NCBI GenBank assembly: GCA_030693565.1
Contig: JAUYAJ010000030.1
Coordinates: forward strand, 1-6,028
Direction of reading: 5' to 3'
DNA: 6,028 bases
Origin: Rubrivivax sp.
Lineage (GTDB): Bacteria; Pseudomonadota; Gammaproteobacteria; Burkholderiales; Burkholderiaceae_C
Shown here piece by piece: positions 1-5,771 of this stretch. Below the pieces are notes generated by a model. The model worked only from the letters and a program-made list of their open reading frames with translations, made no database searches and was not told the DNA's origin. The position numbers were made by a program, and so were the translations under genes. Numbering within the stretch: the first letter of the stretch is position 1; every line of letters starts with the position of its first letter.

Positions 1-782
1 TCTGGGCCGGTTCGGCCGCCGTGCTGACCAGCGCCGCGATGATGCTGGTGCTGGGCCTGCAACCGGGCCAGCGCCTGATCACCCAGGACGACATCGACGC
101 CGCCGTGCGCCAGTCGCTGGAGAAAGAGCCCCTGCCCTCGGCCGCCGCCAAGGCCTACGAAGCCATCCTGCCCTCGGTGGTGCGCGTCGTCGGCCTGATG
201 GACGAGAAAGACACCGGCGAGGACAACCCCGAGCAGCGCGCCCTTGGCCGCAGCCTGGGCACCGGGGTGGTGATCGTCGACGACGGCACCATCCTGACCA
301 ACCTGCACGTGGTGTCGGGCGCGCGCAAGGTGCGGGTGCGCTTTGCCAACGGCCATGAGTCCGACGCCAGGATGATCGGCGCCCAGCCCGAGAACGACCT
401 CGCCGTGCTGCGCGCCAGCAGCCTGCCCGACGACTTGCAGGCCGCCACCATGCGCTCGACCAGCGACCTGCGCCCCGGCGACCATGTGATTGCCGTCGGC
501 CACCCCTTCGGCATCGGCCCGTCGGTCAGCGCCGGTGTGGTGTCGGGCTTGCGGCGCGAGTTCCGCAGCCCCGAGGGGCAGCGCCAGCTGACCAACCTGA
601 TCCAGTTCGACGCCGCCGCCAACCCCGGCAATTCGGGCGGCCCGCTGGTGACGATGGACGGCCATGTCGTCGGCGTCGTCACCGCCATCCTCAATCCCTC
701 CGAGCAGCGCACTTTCATCGGCATCGGCTTTGCCGTGCCGATCGAGAACGCTGCCTCGGCCGTCGGCATGCCCCCCTTCTAG
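1..782 (+). CDS. Membrane-anchored trypsin-like serine protease (HtrA/DegP-type, no PDZ), 5' partial
   Basis: The frame is open from the first full codon (position 3), so the true start lies upstream; the GTG at 21 and the ATGs at 39/42 all fall inside a hydrophobic segment and are unlikely starts. Numbering from the GTG at 21, a hydrophobic stretch (about 1-13, continuing upstream) looks like a membrane anchor. A linker follows (about 14-50), then a chymotrypsin-fold domain (about 50-245). The S1C catalytic triad is visible: His96 in TNLHVVSG, Asp126 in ENDLAVL and Ser205 in NPGNSGGPL. HtrA proteins normally continue after the GFAVPI strand into one or two PDZ domains; here the protein stops about 15 residues later, so substrate recognition must come from elsewhere. 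The protease domain probably lies in the periplasm, but the residues before the anchor are outside the window. The stop is 10 bp before the MoxR gene, so co-transcription is likely. The family call is firm; the substrate is unknown. Confidence 0.9.
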   Translation, partial: WAGSAAVLTSAAMMLVLGLQPGQRLITQDDIDAAVRQSLEKEPLPSAAAKAYEAILPSVVRVVGLMDEKDTGEDNPEQRALGRSLGTGVVIVDDGTILTNLHVVSGARKVRVRFANGHESDARMIGAQPENDLAVLRASSLPDDLQAATMRSTSDLRPGDHVIAVGHPFGIGPSVSAGVVSGLRREFRSPEGQRQLTNLIQFDAAANPGNSGGPLVTMDGHVVGVVTAILNPSEQRTFIGIGFAVPIENAASAVGMPPF

Positions 783-792
783 CGAGTCCCGA

Positions 793-1803
793 ATGTCCGA
801 ACACAACGAATCGACCGCGACCTTGATGGAACGCGTTCTCTATGAAGTCAAGCGCGTCGTCGTCGGTCAGGACCGCTTTCTCGAACGTGTGCTCGTCGCC
901 TTGCTGGCCCAGGGCCATCTGCTCGTCGAAGGCGTGCCCGGGCTGGCCAAGACGCTGACCGTGAAGACGCTGGCGCGCACCGTGCGCGGCAGCTTCAAGC
1001 GCATCCAGTTCACCCCCGACCTGGTGCCGGCCGACCTGGTGGGCACGCGCATCTACAACCAGAAGACCGGCGAGTTCGGCACCTCGCTGGGGCCGGTGTT
1101 CGCCAACCTGCTGCTCGCCGACGAGATCAACCGCGCGCCGGCCAAGGTGCAGAGCGCCTTGCTCGAGGTGATGCAGGAGCGTCAGGTGACGATCGCCGGC
1201 GAAAGCCACAAGGTGCCCGATCCCTTCGTCGTCATGGCGACGCAGAACCCGATCGAGACCGAAGGCACCTACCCGCTGCCCGAGGCCCAGGTCGACCGCT
1301 TCATGATGAAGGTGCTGGTCGACTACCCGACCGAGGAAGAAGAATTCGTCATCGCCGAGCGCGTCACCGGGCCTGCCGTCGAGGTCAACGCCGTGGCCGA
1401 CACCTTCCAGCTCGCCACGCTGCAGCGCGAATGTCGGGCGGTCTACGTCGACCCCTCGCTGATCCAGTACGCGGTCAAGCTCGTCAGCGCGACGCGCAAG
1501 CCGGCCAAGTACGACCTCGCCGACATGGCCAAGTACCTGACCTATGGCGCCAGCCCACGCGCCACCATCGGCATGATCGAAGGCGCGCGCGCGCTGGCGA
1601 TGCTGCGCGGGCGCCGCTACGCCTTGCCCGAGGACCTCACCGACCTGGTGCCCGACGTCATGCGCCACCGGCTCGTGCTGTCCTACGAAGCGCTGGCCGA
1701 CGAAGTCACGGCCGACGATCTCATCCAGCGCGTGCTGAAGAAGATCCCGGTGCCTGACAAGCCGCTGGCCCACCCGCAGGACGAGGCCAAAGCCCATGCC
1801 TGA
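793..1803 (+). CDS. MoxR-family AAA+ ATPase
   Basis: A 336-residue protein, the usual length for MoxR ATPases, which act as cytosolic chaperone-like motors that mature or activate partners, often VWA proteins and metal-dependent enzymes. Visible motifs: Walker A GVPGLAKT (47-54, Lys53), Walker B LLLADEIN (106-113, Asp110 and Glu111), sensor 1 ATQNP (149-153, Asn152), the VDRF arginine (Arg169, candidate arginine finger) and sensor 2 SPRA (254-257, Arg256), followed by the C-terminal helical lid. All key ATPase residues are present. I chose the ATG at 793 because the frame upstream (from 664) would add 43 Ser/Pro-rich residues overlapping the protease, while MSEHNES leads directly into the family's N-terminal helix. 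No strong Shine-Dalgarno site precedes it, so translation may be coupled to the protease stop 10 bp upstream. The 3' end overlaps the DUF58 gene by 8 bp. Confidence 0.96.
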   Translation: MSEHNESTATLMERVLYEVKRVVVGQDRFLERVLVALLAQGHLLVEGVPGLAKTLTVKTLARTVRGSFKRIQFTPDLVPADLVGTRIYNQKTGEFGTSLGPVFANLLLADEINRAPAKVQSALLEVMQERQVTIAGESHKVPDPFVVMATQNPIETEGTYPLPEAQVDRFMMKVLVDYPTEEEEFVIAERVTGPAVEVNAVADTFQLATLQRECRAVYVDPSLIQYAVKLVSATRKPAKYDLADMAKYLTYGASPRATIGMIEGARALAMLRGRRYALPEDLTDLVPDVMRHRLVLSYEALADEVTADDLIQRVLKKIPVPDKPLAHPQDEAKAHA

Positions 1804-2761
1804 AGCCAGCCGGCCGCCGTCGGCGGCGCCCGCGACCTCGGAGCAGCTGCTGCGCCAGCTGGAGTGGACCGTGATCCGCCGCCTGGACGGCTTGCTGCAA
1901 GGCGACTACCGGACGATGTTCCGCGGCGCCGGCATCGACCTGGCCGACCTGCGCGAATACCAGCACCACGACGACGTGCGCCACATCGACTGGAACGTCA
2001 CCGCGCGGCTGCAGCAGCCTTATGTGCGCCAGTTCATCGAAGACCGCGACCTCACCGCCTGGTTCCTGCTCGACTTGTCGGGCAGCGTCGACTTCGGCTC
2101 CGCCGACGTCACCAAGCTGTCGATGTCGACTGGCTTCGTCGCCACGCTGGCACGTGTCATCACCCGCCACGGCAACCGGGTCGCGGCCATGATGTACGGC
2201 ACCCGGGTCGACACCGTGCTGCAGCCCGGCAGTTCGCGCCTGCACGTGCTGAACCTGTTGCAGCGCATGCGCGCCAAGCGGTCGCCCGCGGACGCCGGCG
2301 CCGGCACCTCGCTGGCCGACCTGCTCAAGGCCGCTGCCAGCGTGATGAAGCGGCGCTCGCTGGTGTTCGTGGTGTCCGATTTCATCAGCACGCCGGGCTG
2401 GCAAGACGCGCTGGCGCGCCTGGCGCGCCGCCACGAGGTAGTGGCCGTGCGTTTGTTCGACCCGCTGGAGATGGCCTTGCCCGACGTCGGCCTGGTCACG
2501 GTCCAGGACGCCGAGACCGGTGAGCAATTGCTCATCGACGCTGCCGACCCGGCTTTCCGCGAGCGCTACGCCGCCATCGCCCTGGACCAGGAAGAAGCCT
2601 TGCTCGACGGCTTGGCGCGCTCGGGCGCCGACACCCTGGAACTGGCGACCGACGAAGACCTGCTCGGCGCCATGCTGCGCTTTGCGGCGCTGCGCCGGCG
2701 CCGCGCCCGCATCCGCAGCTCGGGGCGTTTCCCGGCCGACTTGCACCCGGTGGCCGCATGA
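1796..2761 (+). CDS. DUF58 family protein with VWA-like MIDAS site
   Basis: A 321-residue soluble protein without a signal peptide or membrane helix. The DUF58 signature is at about 51-86 (DLREYQHHDDVRHIDWNVTA, then the VRQFIEDRDL strand). A von Willebrand A-like fold follows, with an apparently complete metal-ion-dependent adhesion site: DLSGS (Asp93, Ser95, Ser97), Thr171 in AGTSL and Asp195 in VVSDFIS. DUF58 proteins are almost always encoded next to MoxR ATPases and are taken to be their partners or adaptors, though the molecular role is not settled. The ATG at 1796 overlaps the MoxR stop by 8 bp. A purine-rich GGACGAGG (1779-1786) lies 9 bases upstream and can serve as ribosome binding site inside the MoxR coding sequence. 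The C-terminal region (about 250-310) is charged and ends in an arginine-rich stretch (300-311). Family assignment is firm; function is inferred from context. Confidence 0.94.
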   Translation: MPEASRPPSAAPATSEQLLRQLEWTVIRRLDGLLQGDYRTMFRGAGIDLADLREYQHHDDVRHIDWNVTARLQQPYVRQFIEDRDLTAWFLLDLSGSVDFGSADVTKLSMSTGFVATLARVITRHGNRVAAMMYGTRVDTVLQPGSSRLHVLNLLQRMRAKRSPADAGAGTSLADLLKAAASVMKRRSLVFVVSDFISTPGWQDALARLARRHEVVAVRLFDPLEMALPDVGLVTVQDAETGEQLLIDAADPAFRERYAAIALDQEEALLDGLARSGADTLELATDEDLLGAMLRFAALRRRRARIRSSGRFPADLHPVAA

Positions 2762-2799
2762 CGACGACCCGAATCGCTGGCCACAGGAGGCCGACATGA
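2758..2799 (+). other. 13-codon mini-ORF bridging DUF58 and VWA genes (possible coupling peptide)
   Basis: An ATG at 2758 overlaps the DUF58 stop (ATGA, 2758-2761) and opens a frame encoding MTTTRIAGHRRPT. It ends at a TGA (2797-2799) that overlaps the VWA start codon at 2796 (again ATGA). Ribosomes that terminate DUF58 could restart here and be delivered straight to the VWA start. Two of the codons are AGG AGG, which are also the Shine-Dalgarno site of the VWA gene. The peptide resembles nothing I know. It could be a chance frame, since short frames of this kind are common; a regulatory role is inference. Confidence 0.3.
2785..2790 (+). promoter_or_regulatory. Strong ribosome binding site of the VWA gene
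   Basis: AGGAGG ends 5 bases before the ATG at 2796. It is the best Shine-Dalgarno match in front of any gene in this window. It fixes the VWA start at 2796 and rejects the frame's upstream extension to 2520, which overlaps DUF58 and has an unnatural composition. Confidence 0.85.
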
Positions 2800-3830
2800 G
2801 TTACCACTGGCCGAGCATGCTGTGGTCGCTTGCGCTGTTGCCGCTGCTGGTGCTGCTCTACGTCTGGCTGCTGCGCCGGCGCCGCAAGACCACGGTGCGG
2901 CTGGGCAGCATCCAGATCGCCCGCCTGGCGCTGGGCCAGGGCCCGGGCTGGCGCCGCCATGTGCCGCCGCTGCTGATGCTGCTGGCGCTGGGCCTGCTGC
3001 TGCTGGCGACCTCGCGGCCCACGGCGGTGATCACGCTGCCGCTGTCAGAGCGCACCATCATCCTGGCGATGGACGTCTCGGGCAGCATGCGCGCCGAGGA
3101 CGTCAAGCCGAACCGGCTGGTGGCCTCGCAGGAAGCGGCCAAGACCTTCGTCAACAACCTGCCGCGCGAGGTCAAGGTCGGCGTGATCTCGTTTGCCGGC
3201 ACCGCCGCCGTCGTGCAGGCGCCCACCACCAGCCGCGACGACGTCATCGCCGCCATCGACCGCTTCCAGCTCCAGCGCGGCACCGCCACCGGCAGCGGCA
3301 TCGTGCTCTCGCTGGCGACGCTGTTCCCCGACGCCGGCATCGAGATCCAGCAAATCACCGGCCAGCGCGCCTTTCCGGCGCGGCCGCTGGGGCAGAAGAA
3401 GGAAGAGAAACCGTTCACGCCGGTGCCGCCAGGCTCCTACACCTCGGCCGCAATCATCATGCTGACCGACGGCCAGCGCACCACCGGCCCCGACCCGCTG
3501 GACGCCGCCAAGATGGCCGCCGAGCGCGGCGTGCGTGTCTACACCGTCGGCGTGGGCACGACCAGCGGCGAGATCATCGGCTTCGAAGGCTGGAGCATGC
3601 GTGTGCGGCTGGACGAAGAAACGCTGAAGAACATCTCGGTGCTGACCCATGGCGAGTACTTCTACGCCGGCACCGCCGAAGTGCTCAAGAAGGTCTACGA
3701 AGGCTTGAGCGCGCGCATGGTGGTCGAGCGCAAGGAGACCGAGATCGCTGCCCTCTTCGCCGCCATCGGCGCGCTCTTCGTGCTGCTGTCGGCCGGGCTG
3801 TCGGTGTGGTGGTTCGGCCGCGTCAGCTGA
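2796..3830 (+). CDS. Membrane-anchored VWA-domain protein (BatA-like)
   Basis: A 344-residue protein. Hydrophobic helices lie at about 7-26, 56-75 and 316-338, with a VWA domain between the second and third (about 86-300). The MIDAS site is visible as DVSGS (Asp93, Ser95, Ser97), a threonine in RGTATGSG (Thr163 or Thr165) and Asp225 in LTDGQ. A very basic loop (RRRRK, 27-31) between helices 1 and 2 suggests that loop is cytoplasmic and the VWA domain periplasmic. An extra segment of about 35 residues (about 180-216, Pro/Lys/Glu-rich) sits between the MIDAS Thr and Asp. The layout, with a C-terminal helix after the VWA domain, matches BatA-like and mycobacterial Rv1481-like proteins encoded beside MoxR and DUF58. 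It is the last gene of the operon; the second VWA, TPR (BatB/BatC-like) and DUF4381 genes of larger MoxR clusters do not follow. Probable role: envelope-side effector of the MoxR/DUF58 pair; target unknown. Confidence 0.93.
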   Translation: MSYHWPSMLWSLALLPLLVLLYVWLLRRRRKTTVRLGSIQIARLALGQGPGWRRHVPPLLMLLALGLLLLATSRPTAVITLPLSERTIILAMDVSGSMRAEDVKPNRLVASQEAAKTFVNNLPREVKVGVISFAGTAAVVQAPTTSRDDVIAAIDRFQLQRGTATGSGIVLSLATLFPDAGIEIQQITGQRAFPARPLGQKKEEKPFTPVPPGSYTSAAIIMLTDGQRTTGPDPLDAAKMAAERGVRVYTVGVGTTSGEIIGFEGWSMRVRLDEETLKNISVLTHGEYFYAGTAEVLKKVYEGLSARMVVERKETEIAALFAAIGALFVLLSAGLSVWWFGRVS

Positions 3831-3836
3831 TCGGCA

Positions 3837-4778
3837 TCAAGCCGGGGCGTCGCCGCGGCGCGCCAGCAACCAGCGGGTGGCGCCAAAGGCCACCAGCAAG
3901 CCGCTGACCACGGCAAGAATGCCCAGCACCTGCAAGGCGCTGGGCACTTCGCCCAGCACGGGAATCGCCAGCAGCGACGCCGCCCCCGGCACCAAGGCGC
4001 CGAAGAAGGCGGCGCGGCCCGAGCCCAGCAAGGCGGCGGCGCGGCTGAACGCCAGCACCGCCACCAGCCCCGCGCCCAGGCCTTGCGCCAGCACCTGCAT
4101 CACCAGCATGCCGGTGCTGGCGCTGGCCAGCCGGCTGAGGTCGGCCAGCGCCAGAAAAAAGGGTGCGAAGAGCAGGAACGACAGCACGACGACGACCGCC
4201 GTCACCCGCAGCGGGTCGACCTGCCAGCGCCGCGACAGCGCGCCAAAGAGCCCCCAGCAGACACCCGCGGCGGCGAACAAGCCGTCACCGACCAGCGTCA
4301 GCGCGCTCTCTGGATGCAGCAAGCTGTCGCCGCCCATGAACGCCAGGCCGAGGACGACAAAACCTGCGCCCAGCACGCTGTCGCGAGTCCAGCGCTGATG
4401 GGCCAGCCAGGCCGACAAGCCCAGCCCGGCGAGCATCTGGCAGGCCGGCGCGATGACGGCGCCATGCGCCAGCGGTGCGAGCGAAAAACCGGTCATGAAG
4501 AGCAGGCTGAAGCCGGGCCCGGCGAGCACGGTGAGCAGCAGACCGCGACCCCAGCCGATGCCGGCCAGGTCACGCCAACCCCAGCGCCACAGCAGCGGCG
4601 CCATCAGCAAGGCGCCGGGCGCAAAGCGCAGCAAGGTCAGGTCGCCGGGACTCAGGCCGGCTTTCACCGCCAACCGCGCCAGCACCGTGTAGCTGGCCCA
4701 GATGGCGGCCGCCAGCAAGCCCCAGCCGAGGCCGGCCAGCGAGGCGTGCGCGGCGGACTCTGCGGGCGAACGGTGCAT
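3837..4778 (-). CDS. EamA/DMT-superfamily inner-membrane transporter
   Basis: A 313-residue, strongly hydrophobic protein with two EamA repeats and about ten predicted helices (near 14-36, 44-64, 78-98, 103-125, 134-152, 163-182, 191-213, 222-245, 254-276 and 282-304). The second repeat carries the typical ending with a proline-containing helix and the LGE motif (PVLGEVPS, 273-280). The first repeat starts with the usual GLLAAAIWASYTVLAR pattern, but the matching Glu is not obvious (SAWLAHQRW). Family members export or exchange small metabolites such as amino acids; the substrate cannot be read from sequence. The ATG at 4778 is chosen because a short polar N-terminus leads straight into helix 1. 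It is convergent with the VWA gene (6-bp gap) and divergent from the reductase-like gene, so it is probably its own transcription unit. No clear Shine-Dalgarno site precedes it. Confidence 0.92.
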   Translation of the reverse strand: MHRSPAESAAHASLAGLGWGLLAAAIWASYTVLARLAVKAGLSPGDLTLLRFAPGALLMAPLLWRWGWRDLAGIGWGRGLLLTVLAGPGFSLLFMTGFSLAPLAHGAVIAPACQMLAGLGLSAWLAHQRWTRDSVLGAGFVVLGLAFMGGDSLLHPESALTLVGDGLFAAAGVCWGLFGALSRRWQVDPLRVTAVVVVLSFLLFAPFFLALADLSRLASASTGMLVMQVLAQGLGAGLVAVLAFSRAAALLGSGRAAFFGALVPGAASLLAIPVLGEVPSALQVLGILAVVSGLLVAFGATRWLLARRGDAPA

Positions 4779-4780
4779 GC

Positions 4781-4791
4781 GTTAGCCTAAC
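4781..4791. repeat. Perfect inverted repeat GTTAG-C-CTAAC next to the transporter start
   Basis: Two 5-bp arms separated by one base, 2 bp upstream of the transporter ATG and 47 bp upstream of the reductase-like ATG. It is a local AT-rich patch in the 60-bp divergent spacer. It could be a small operator half, part of a -10 region in either direction (for example TAGCCT on the plus strand), or chance. No convincing -35 box was seen on either strand. Confidence 0.35.
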
Positions 4792-4801
4792 AGGCCACAC
4801 T

Positions 4802-4818
4802 GGGCCGGGAGACGGCCC
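4802..4818 (+). other. GC-rich hairpin in the leader of the reductase-like gene
   Basis: GGGCCG and CGGCCC form a perfect 6-bp stem around the 5-base loop GGAGA. The hairpin ends 20 bases before the reductase-like start codon. There is no T-tract on either side, so it does not look like an intrinsic terminator. The loop resembles a Shine-Dalgarno core but is too far (about 27 bases) from the ATG at 4839 to act directly. Whether it folds in a transcript is unknown. Confidence 0.35.
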
Positions 4819-4838
4819 GCCGCAGCACCGACACGCGC

Positions 4839-5771
4839 ATGAACCAGATCCCGACCGAGCCGCCTGACGCCCCGCTGCCCTACCTGCAGCGCATCCGCGA
4901 CTACTACCAGGCGCTGGGCTATGGCGCACCCTATGAATGGGCGCATGGCGACCCGGTGGCGTTTCAGCCGCTGACGCAGCCGCTGGCCTTGTGCCGAGTG
5001 GCGCTGATCACCACCGCCGCGCCCTTCCAGCCCGGCCTGGGTGACCAAGGCCCGGGCGCACCCTACAACGCGCGCGCCAAGTTCTACAGCGTCTACTCGG
5101 GCGACATCGAGGCCGAGCACGACTTGCGCATTGCCCATGTCGCGATCGACCGCCAACACACGCGCGCCGACGACCTCGGCAGCTACTTCCCGCAGGCCGC
5201 ATTGCGCCGCGCCGCCAGCGCAGGGCGCATCGCGCTGGCGCCGCGCTTTCATGGCGCGCCGACGCAGCGCAGCCAGCGCGCCACGCGCGAGGTCGACGCT
5301 CCGGAAATCCTGGCCCGTTGCCAGGCCGACGCCGTCGACGCCGCGCTGCTGATTCCCAACTGCCCGGTCTGCCACCAGGCGCTGGCGCTGGTGGCTCAGT
5401 GGCTCGAAGCGCATGGCATCGCCACCGTCGTCATGGGCTGCGCGCGCGACATCAGCGAATGGGTCGGCGTGCCGCGGCTGCTGTTCTCGGACTTCCCGCT
5501 CGGCAACGGCGCCGGCCGGCCGCAGGACCGGGCATCACAGGACGCGACGCTGGAGATGGCGCTGGCCTTGCTGGAAAGCGCGACCGCGGCGCGGACCACG
5601 CTGCAGTCACCCCTGCGCTGGGGCGCCGACAACGACTGGAAGCTCGACTACTGCAACATCGAGCGCCTGTCGGCGGCCGAGATCGTGCGCCGGCGTGCTG
5701 AGTTCGACGTCGCCAAGGCCCAGGCCCGGGCCGTCCAAGGCGTCAGTCGAACTTCACCCCGGTCTCCTTGA
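4839..5771 (+). CDS. GrdB/PrdB-like reductase component B family protein (Cys form, CPVC motif)
   Basis: A 310-residue protein that I assign to the glycine/sarcosine/betaine/D-proline reductase component B family. Supporting segments are the N-terminal YLQRIRDYYQALGY, the strand VALITTAAPFQPG (54-66), the histidine-containing IDRQHT (103-108) and the core VDAALLIPNCPVCHQ (166-180). These are followed by EAHGIATVVMG and PRLLFSDFPLGN (212-223). The CPVC motif (Cys175, Cys178) occupies the place of the selenocysteine redox motif of selenoprotein members; both codons are TGC, so no recoding is needed. In Stickland clostridia the family reduces glycine, betaine or D-proline, but many proteobacterial relatives stand outside that pathway and have no proven role. 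No GrdA, GrdC or thioredoxin-like partner is in the window. No clear ribosome binding site is seen before the ATG. The last 29 bp overlap the convergent receptor gene, giving a Ser/Arg/Pro tail (about 302-310) that may not be functional. Confidence 0.78.
   Translation: MNQIPTEPPDAPLPYLQRIRDYYQALGYGAPYEWAHGDPVAFQPLTQPLALCRVALITTAAPFQPGLGDQGPGAPYNARAKFYSVYSGDIEAEHDLRIAHVAIDRQHTRADDLGSYFPQAALRRAASAGRIALAPRFHGAPTQRSQRATREVDAPEILARCQADAVDAALLIPNCPVCHQALALVAQWLEAHGIATVVMGCARDISEWVGVPRLLFSDFPLGNGAGRPQDRASQDATLEMALALLESATAARTTLQSPLRWGADNDWKLDYCNIERLSAAEIVRRRAEFDVAKAQARAVQGVSRTSPRSP

Noticed and set aside
664..792. An N-terminal extension of MoxR to an upstream start at 664.
   Set aside because: It would add 43 Ser/Pro-rich residues read out of frame over the conserved end of the protease; the family N-terminus starts at 793.
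1583..1594. A (GC)6 alternating tract with Z-DNA potential inside the MoxR gene.
   Set aside because: It encodes an ordinary Ala/Arg-containing stretch of the MoxR lid, and such tracts are common by chance in DNA this GC-rich.
715..1797. A 360-codon open frame on the minus strand covering nearly the whole MoxR gene.
   Set aside because: Its translation is His/Gly/Gln/Arg-rich without any domain. It lies antisense to a gene with complete AAA+ motifs, and such long shadow frames are expected at this GC content.
1721..2797. A 358-codon minus-strand frame antisense to the DUF58 gene.
   Set aside because: Low-complexity translation with no recognisable motif; the plus-strand frame carries the DUF58 signature and MIDAS residues.
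3828..3860. A possible bidirectional terminator between the VWA and transporter genes.
   Set aside because: A short GC palindrome (CGCCGCGGCG) lies nearby, but inside the transporter coding region and without a T-tract on either strand.
2822..3907. A 361-codon plus-strand frame overlapping the VWA gene in another phase.
   Set aside because: Its Ala/Gly/Arg/His-rich translation is typical of an off-frame reading; the VWA frame has the strong AGGAGG site, helices and MIDAS motif.
4083..4790. A 235-codon plus-strand frame across the transporter gene.
   Set aside because: Gln/Ala/Arg/Gly-rich shadow of a membrane protein; the minus-strand frame shows ten helices and EamA repeats.
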